Under the pieces are notes generated by a model, which did not search any database, was not told the DNA's origin, and worked only from the letters and a program-made list of their open reading frames with translations. The position numbers and the translations under genes were made by a program. Shown piece by piece: positions 49,601 to 58,400 of a DNA stretch of 64,000 bases. Position 1 is the first letter of the stretch, and each line of letters begins with the position of its first letter. The DNA comes from Schistocephalus solidus (Eukaryota > Platyhelminthes > Cestoda > Diphyllobothriidea > Diphyllobothriidae): contig WEDG01001050.1 in the NCBI GenBank assembly GCA_017591395.1, forward strand, positions 1 to 64,000. Reading direction: 5' to 3'.

Positions 49601-52600
49601 AAACTGTATAAGCAGCTTCACCACGTGGTCAATCTCCAGTTGCCTTGTTATTCTTCACGCCTAGATTATCTCACGATTGTGATTTGTGTTAACTCCATCC
49701 CACCTTATCTTCCTTAAATTATGTTTTAAGGTAACGACTTTCATCTGATCATTCTTTGCAGTGTACCCCGACCCCTGCTTACATGTATTAACATTTGGTG
49801 CAAATACAAACTGATGTCTGCTTCTATTGCTTTTCTATTTTATGTAAAGATGGGTTGCAGTTAATAAGCCATCTCGAAATTTGTTCAAACCAATAAATTC
49901 TGCTGCTTACACCTGTTTCAAATTCATACCCAGGAAAAATGCGTCAAATATTACGGAGCTGGGCGGATGCCGTAAATGAATCCTCTTGAAACGCCTCATC
50001 GTGAACCATAGGAGGCATCGTAAACGAAGGGGGATTTCTGGCTTATGCCTTATCTCGGCGTATGACAGCAAATTCTTACCACAGGCAAAACGTAGAGGGA
50101 CTTCAAAAAAGATAGAAAACCCACGATAAATGAATCCTTGCTAAGCCGTTGTAAAAGGTACATATACATAACAATAATAAGAAGACAATGGAGATATCAG
50201 GGAGCCAGATGTCGTACAAGGTAACCATAAAAACAAAGGGGTGCGTTAAATAAATGACACAGAGTTTGAAATGTGCATTCAAAGAAACTGCTGTTGAAGA
50301 GTTGTTTAAAACAGGAGGTGATGATTCGTGCGATACGAGCCCTTTCATAAGCAGGCGAGAATTAGAGCAGGCGGAAATCAGCCCATTTACCGATCGAAGT
50401 AGTCCCCAAGGTCAAAGCGTGATACGATAAGGGAACTCAAGGCCGACAGAGACATCATCATCGTGTCCGTTGACAAGAGACGATCCATCGACGCGTTGGG
50501 CAGAACCGAATACCTTCAGAAAGCCAAAAACTTACTGGAGGATCGCCAATTGTATATTCCACGCAAAACCAACCCCTTAGAAACGCTGACAAGTGAAATT
50601 AATGTGACGCTGTTGGCATTGGAGAACTCGGGTGCCGACCGTCGAATGGTGAGAGCTTAAGACACGGTTTTGGCCGGTTCTAGGGCCTCCAAATGTGCAC
50701 AAGAAGGGCCAGATCTCTGACCAATCATATCACTCAAAGGCATTCCAACGTACTGACTGGCAAAATGGCTATTCCGGTGCCTCAAAGTTCTAACCGCTAA
50801 TTCAGACCTCACTGTATGTTCGTCAACACAATTGGTTCACCGATCACTGGACTCATAGCCGAGGCAGTCCTATTACAGTTGTAGTTGCTGGTCGTTGAAT
50901 ACCACAGACCGAAATTCTGGGCGCACTATGTTGATGACACCTACGTCATTATCGAACGGGATTAGGTGCTCACGTTTAAAGAACCTCTCAACAGCATCTT
51001 CCCAGACATAAAATTTTACGATGGATGAGGAAGAAAAAACCAGCTGGTACAATTGTGCGCAAAGTGACTTCGTTAGAGAAACCGGAAGACTACTTCGGAC
51101 GTGAATTGCCGAACAGGCCGCAGCAGTGCGGCTAAATGACGCCAATTCTCAATTCGCGGCTCCTTCGGTGACAATTAGCCACAAATTAAAGTTCGATGAG
51201 GCAAAAATTCTCACAAGAGTTGATACTCGTGTAAGCATCCAGTTGCTTGAATCGTGGTCTACATGCCCTAGTCTATTAACAAGTGCAATGATCTCTCCAA
51301 CCTATATTCGGTGTTGAGAATCAGTGCGGCCAAGCAGATTCTAACGCCAATGCCGGTGAGCCAGGCGGCCGAGCCATCATCATGTCAACCATCAAGGCGG
51401 GTGATTAAATTTCAGCGGATAACGATCTGCAAGCCGGTCATCAAACAATAAGCCCACCAGAGCGCAGTCATCCTCGATGAAGAAGTAGCGTAACAACTGC
51501 GTCCTATAAATACTAAAACGCCCTGTGTATGGATTTCTCCTAAAGGATACGGTTTCTGAAGATGGGCTCGAGTTGGAATCCAAAACGTAAGTTCTTGTCC
51601 GAGCTATGTCTTCTCAATAACTTCCTTGGACTCAGATTTTCACTTGTATCGGCAGTTTCAGTTTACGAATAAATACCACTATCAGGAAATGAAGAAAATG
51701 GTTGCAATCCTCCAATTTATCCTGAAAATGTTGTCCCAGTTCCAGTTCTGGTGTCCGTTTCTAGTGCAGATGGCTACAGAGTGTATGACCTAGGTTAAGG
51801 AAGTGCGCCGGAGGATTAATTGAGTCAACATTCAAAAGATAAGTCTACGGAATTCCAGGGGCCGTTTTACAACGCCAAAGTGAAAAGTTGCGCGTTGCAT
51901 TAACAAACCCTCTGGCGGATGTCCGTCCCTTGATATGCAGTGTTTGCTACGTTGACACCGCATCTCACTGCAACCTTGGTCTCTGGTGTAGGTTTTACGA
52001 GACTGCGGCCTATTCAACCCGACTAATTTTCGGAGTGGATATTCTGAACACTGTGGTTGGCAATGGCCAACTGCTGACTGGTCAAACTATTTCTTACCAA
52101 TCAGGATTCCGTGGTATTGGTTGTAGGTGGAGGACCTCCTCGTCCAGGTCAGAGGTGTCACGTTTTGTTGGCCTGTTACGCAGGTAACAATAGACCTGCG
52201 AGACGTCACCGTTTGCACGCGCTGGTCTCAAAAATAAAGGCAACCACAAACGCTTCATTCGCCACGTTCAGCGACTTGCAGTCCTGCCTAGTAACTGTGC
52301 ATATACTCCCATACCTTGTACCCAAAAATAATACCCAGTTCAAGACTGGAAACCATTCTGACTCTGATCGCACCTCGAAATGATCCACCACCTAGTCGTG
52401 TTATGTATAGACCCCATCACCATATACAGCTATGAGAATGCGCGTAGATAGACTGCTAAATCACGCGGGTGAAAAAGTATCGTTTAGCCAAATTGCTGAG
52501 TTATTAGCACGCAAATAACCCACACTGATGAAGAAAGTGCAGCATTTCGTAGTTTGGGGGCTGAAGCCATGCTCGCACCGAGTACGACCAGCTGCGCTCG

Positions 52601-54814
52601 CTTCTACAGTTCCTAATTTTGGTTGATATGTATGATGGAATAGCAACTGCAGCGTACAAAATCCCCAACACTCGTGCGTCAACCACCATTACTTACTGCT
52701 ACCTCTAATGATGGGTTCGAGATTGAATCCGGAACGTTGGCCGAATGAAATTCTTGTTTCAAATATCCTGTTCCGCTTGAGCTCACATTCTTCTCTCAAT
52801 GCCTTGTAGGGCGACAAATGACAAGCTGGAAGTTAAGTCCGTGACATTTTAACCACAATACTGTAACGCATTTTCGCTTAGGAGGGAGTACTTAAGTAAG
52901 GTTACAACAGTGATTATAGTGCAGTATTATCAAAAGAGATTTTAGACAAACCAGTTCATTCATTTTCGTTACCCTCATGAATTTAGATCTATTCTATGAA
53001 AACATTCGAAAAAATATTATTTGCCACAATACGTCTTATTCAATTTTTATGCTTGAAGAAAGGGGTATCCTTTCATAGGTAAATGTTTGTAATTAGGTTT
53101 CTTAGAGAGCATGGAACGTCCATTCAAACAAAGTCCAATCTGTTTTTTTTAGTACGGCTTCTTATTAAGTATTCAATAAAAACAACTTTCACGGCAAACG
53201 TTTAGGATCCCTATAGGTTTTATTCATAATGAGATATAAATAATGTATTTTTTAAAATGAAATTAGCATGCAGCTTATGTACTGCAGACCCTAAAGCCAA
53301 ATGCAATGATAAATAGGGCTCAAAATTATTACAGAACTAAAAATTTCAAATCGAATAGTACTCTTCCTTCAAGTATACAATTCAAATATAATGAATGAAT
53401 GAAAGAAAGAATATGTTTGTGCATGCTTTATATAAAATTTACTCGAAGTCTTTGAGGCAGCAAAACCAATGAAAAAAGTTCATACTATTTGAGTAGCCAG
53501 TTTATTGAGAGAGCCGCAAAGAAGTCATTTGAAAAGGCAGCATCCTAAGCTGTGCGAAATATCTTGGGATTTAGCCGCAAAATTACAACGCCCCTTGAGT
53601 AATCCTTCTTAATCCGAAAGGCATTTCGGTGAATATTTCGCGAGATTAACCAGTAAGTATACTTGCTGTGAAATGCTAGGAGACAACAGTGATAACGGTC
53701 GGGAAAAATATGATGCAGAAAATCTGTTAAAGGCATTTATTAGAAATGAAAGGACTTACTTGGGGTGATGCCAGGGTTTTTGATATAGTCTGAAAGTAAA
53801 AAAATGCAACTCAAAGGATCAAACTAATCTTTATGTGTCATCACTCTACATTAGGATAAATTGCTAATGAAAGGTTTCGCACCACGAATTGTCAATTCAG
53901 CAACAATTTAGAACTAATGAGTCCTCTGGAAGGGTAGTTGGGCATTATCCAACAACCGGAAAGTAACTCATTTAACGTTAACTAAAATTCTAAAATATTA
54001 TTTCTTTTAAGAAATATCAGTAGAGATTCTTTATATCTTTTTTATATCTTTGTTTATACATGCTCATATATATATATATATATATATATATTGATAATTT
54101 GGAACCGACAAAGACAAGGGAGACCGGAATGGTCATTTCTGGCTTATTAGCCGTCATCAGCCAGTCATACCCAATCCCAAGTGTGGAACACCTGGGATTC
54201 AAACCCGCGACCTTTGGTATTTGGGTCGAACGCTCTACCATTGAGCCACGGGCTCGTTAGCTGTCAGTTGCGATCGGGAATATAATGATAGTGTGTGGCT
54301 CACCGATCTGCTTAAGGAACATTTATGTTCCGTTGTGCCCTGGAACTCAGACTAGAGTACTCACAGGCAGTCGCATAGCGACGTGAAGCATATGTTGATA
54401 ATTTGGAACCGACAAAGAGACAAGGGGAGACCGGAATGGCCATTTCTGGCTTATTAGCCGTCATCAGCCAGTCATACCCAATCCCAAGTGTGGAACACCT
54501 GGGATTCAAACCCACGACCTTTGGTATTTGAGTCGAACGCTCTACCATTGAGCCACGGGCTCGTTGCTGTCGGTTGCGATCGAGATCCCAGGTGTTCCAC
54601 ACTTGGGATTGGGTATGACTGGCTGATGACGGCTAATAAGCCAGAAATGGCCATTCCGGTCTCCCTTGTCTTTGTCGGTTCCAAATTATCAACATATGCT
54701 TCACGTCGCTATGCGACTGCCTGTAGTACTCATAGTCTGAGTTCAGGGCACAACGGAACATAAATGTTCCTTAAGCAGATCGGTGAGCCACACACTATCT
54801 ATGATATATACTAT

Positions 54815-54848
<34 letters not shown>

Positions 54849-55361
54849 CCAAACAAGTGCGTAACACTCACTAATGTGGTAAGGATCTCACTCGATCCCA
54901 TTAGTCCGCCCGCCAGTTACCTACCGGCGATAAATGAACGTTGTGTCATAGGACACATACCATATTTATAGCACAAATATGTTGCTAAAGAGTGCAACAG
55001 GCAAGACGCAGACAGCTGTTTCACGGTCATTACCGATCATCAGTACATCATATGCCTTGTGCAGTGAGGTACATAAACAAACCAAACAAGTGCGTAACAC
55101 TCACTAATGTGGTAAGGATCTCACTCGATCCCATTGGTCCGCCCGCCAGTTACCTACCGGCGATAAACGAACGTTGTGTCATAGGACACATACCATATAT
55201 ATAGCACCGGTAACTGGCGGGCGGACTAATGTGAGATCGACCAGTGCAGTGTTATACACTGGTGTTATACTTGTGACTGTGTCGTCACTGACGCGACAAA
55301 GCCATGTCTGGTCTCCTGTATATTTATCGTCATATTATCTATATATATACTATATATACTG

Positions 55362-55448
<87 letters not shown>

Positions 55449-58400
55449 ATATATATATATATATATAAAGATTGATAGAAAATACTCAACAAGTATCCTT
55501 TCTTTTACTTCGTCACTTGCAACGGTGTACTCTTGAAAGTCTCAGCTCCATAAATTTGTGCACACAAATTTTAATTTTTGGCAGTTCATGAATAAGTCTG
55601 AGCCCAGATTGATGTTGCAGTTGCTTTTCGATGGTCCAGGCTACAGGCTGTGCAATTAGCTCTAATGAATACGCGACCTACCCCTAGGATCCTAAGGAGA
55701 TACCTTATACTGGTCATGCGATTTGCAAGTGGCAGGGATAACATTTACAGGGAGGATTAATAACCGGAAGATTGACTGCAACTAAAACAGTTATCTCATG
55801 GTTTAGAAAATCTCATAAATACAAGTTTTTCAGTTTAATCAACTGCTACCTTTTTTCGAGTAAAGTGTTTGATAAACACAAATTTTACTCTCGAATATGC
55901 CTACGAATGGATTGATTTGCGTATTCATTCTACAAAATATGACAAGACGGTATCTAGGCCTAACATGAATATTTCGGGATTACGCTGCGTGCCAATCAAT
56001 ATTAAAATCCTAAAAAGTGATTTATTCTAACCGAAATCACATCTCAGAATTTCAATAAGCATTTTATTGTGAACATATACTCTTATAAATCGCAATCTCT
56101 TACCAAGGCAATCGATTCAGGCTTTATGTTTGCAAATGGCAGCACAGCACTAACGATTTCCCCAACCAATGATTACACCAAGCCGTGTCAAACTGCGAAG
56201 TTGACTAGAGACCAATAAGGTGGCCATGTTTTGTTGGGGGCAACCTGTATACATAAGCCCCCATGCTTGTGGCAAAATTAATGATAAATAGCGCACCTTT
56301 ATTGTGGAAATCGCTTGACTGGAGTTCAACCGGGTCGATTCCAGGCAGTAGGGAGGTATGCGATGGAGGTGGCATCAGCGGAGTCTTGAGGCTTCCATCA
56401 GCGCTCGTCAGCTTTCCTCCGATCGCCCCACGTTGTTGTTTTGGCCTTCGGCTAAACAAGAGGAAACCCACAATTCATGCCCTTCTAAGTGCGAAAACAG
56501 TGTTTCAAAACTGCCACCTAGGAATCATAAGCCTCTGTTGCTCTTAATCAGCTGCGATTCAAATTTGTCAGTGCAGTTAGGTCGCGCGAGCATAATAACT
56601 GAAAGTTTTAGACCGTAGCCCACTTTTTGAGCATGCATTCAGAGCCATGATAATAATTTTGATGCTCTTCTTAACACCTTAAATCCCCTATAAGTCTGGA
56701 CTATTAGGATTGGCACCTTCCGTGATAGCTGAGTTCTTGATACTGATTGCGGATGAGGAGCCGAGCGAATGCTATTCAGAGCTTCTTCATTCTAAAACAG
56801 TAATCTGCAGACCATGAAACAGGAGACCGTACACTTTATACCGGGTTTAGGAAAACGCATCAACTTCTTCCGATGACTGACACTTCATGTCTATGTCGTC
56901 CTCATGCAGCCGACTTTATAAAAAGCTGCTAACTCGAGATTTACTCATGCCAAAGTGATCAAAATACAGCAAATACGACTTATGATTACAAAAAACTTAA
57001 AAAGTTGAAGCCTGATTGACCATTTATTATTTGCGGTACTTTCTTCTTTAGCTAAGATAGATACCCAAACTCACCTGACGACCCCCACACATTGGGGTTG
57101 CACGGTGTGTGCAAATCCGTCCACTGTAATTTTCTTTGTCGTCACATCACTGAAAAACCACCGCAAATATTTAAACACCCTTTATATTGCGTTGCTTTTG
57201 TATCTCCCAGGGTTTGTTAACTAAGTCCGTTGAAAATTGATCGAACAGGTACGTTCACCTGGGACTGTTAACTCACTTAAAAAGAGGATATCCAGAAGGT
57301 GAGGGCTTTGAAGCGATAGCCACAGAACAGATTAAGTCGAGCCATTTAAACAACTAAATTTCAGCAAGTTTAAGCCAGGACACCGAACTCTGCTCCGTTA
57401 TTACGTCGTCTTGATTAGCAAAATTACTTAAACAATGGGCAGTAAGTGTTTCCGATACCGCTGCCTGCTAAAGTCTTGAATGCCCCCTACCCCGGTGCAG
57501 ACTGGCTCAACCCCGAAAACTCGCCAGGCTTACCGGAAGAAACACTGCAATGCGATGCATATGAGTGCCACCAGTCCCAAACTGACGATGACAGTCACCA
57601 GGATGACAGTAAAGAAGCTGGGCCCCATGCGATTTCCACCAAGGCCAAAGCTGCCGGAGGTCATCCTACCGCCCGCACCGAGGGGGTCTGCGAAAAGGAG
57701 ACTTTGTATTGGGCTGGAAGGCCACTGACCAGGGACTGGCTGCACAGAAGGTGGAGCTGATGCTGTCTTCGTCCTCGTACTCCGTCGTCTGTCCCTCATC
57801 ACCGAAGGTCTCTGGGGTGGTGGACCAGACCGAATCACTGAGTCCGTAGGCATCTGCGTAGCCAAGGTTGACCCTTTTCGGTATGACGATACTGTGCTGC
57901 ACGTCCGGGTGGATGCAAGCCAGAAGGAGGGCCTTTTACGGAAATTGGAGTGAAAGACCATGGTTTAGGTGAAAACCATCGAGGATGCTTTTAAACGTAC
58001 TATGTGAAAACATATTGTTTTCTGCGGAGACCATATAAACGATCTAGTACAATTTAAAGTCTTAGCATTGTAACTCGTCTTCCTTGATCGAACCTCTGAA
58101 TCCTGTGCAGGGAATACTGTTTAGCTAAATGACAAAAACTGACCTGCGAATGGTAATGAAATGTTCCATTAATAACTTTGGGTTATTACACTTATCAGGA
58201 GTATGGTATAACGCCCTTGTTATAAGGTACTTATTAAAATTGGAAGGCAGTTTGTTTCTAGAATGGGCATGATATTCTTATTCCATAGTATTAAGTTGTA
58301 TCCGACTCAAACGTTCATTGAAATTTTGGATCTGACTCTCAAAAGCCATGTCCCGGTCGTGTAAATCAATCCTGCTCTTAATAACTTCGAAAATGTTTTC

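Larger units (their letters stand above)
54092..54577 (-). mobile_element. Tandem tRNA-headed, ribozyme-tailed repeats (304-bp period)
   Basis: TTGATAATTTGGAACCGACA recurs at 54091 and 54395, a period of 304 bp. On the - strand each unit reads head, spacer, tRNA-like block with A box TGGCTCAATGG and B box GGTTTGAATCC, hammerhead-like tail, then CTTTGTCGGTTCC. The first unit is complete and the second lacks its head. The arrangement parallels the schistosome SM-alpha family, known as a Pol III-driven, hammerhead-bearing satellite/SINE. Confidence 0.85.

Noticed and set aside
54180..54262. A functional tRNA gene
   Set aside because: A and B boxes are present but there is no cloverleaf with a complete acceptor stem; the segment is a head of a dispersed repeat.
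54017..54763. ORFs across the tRNA-headed repeat
   Set aside because: Translations of a tRNA-like and ribozyme-like repeat, present on both strands.
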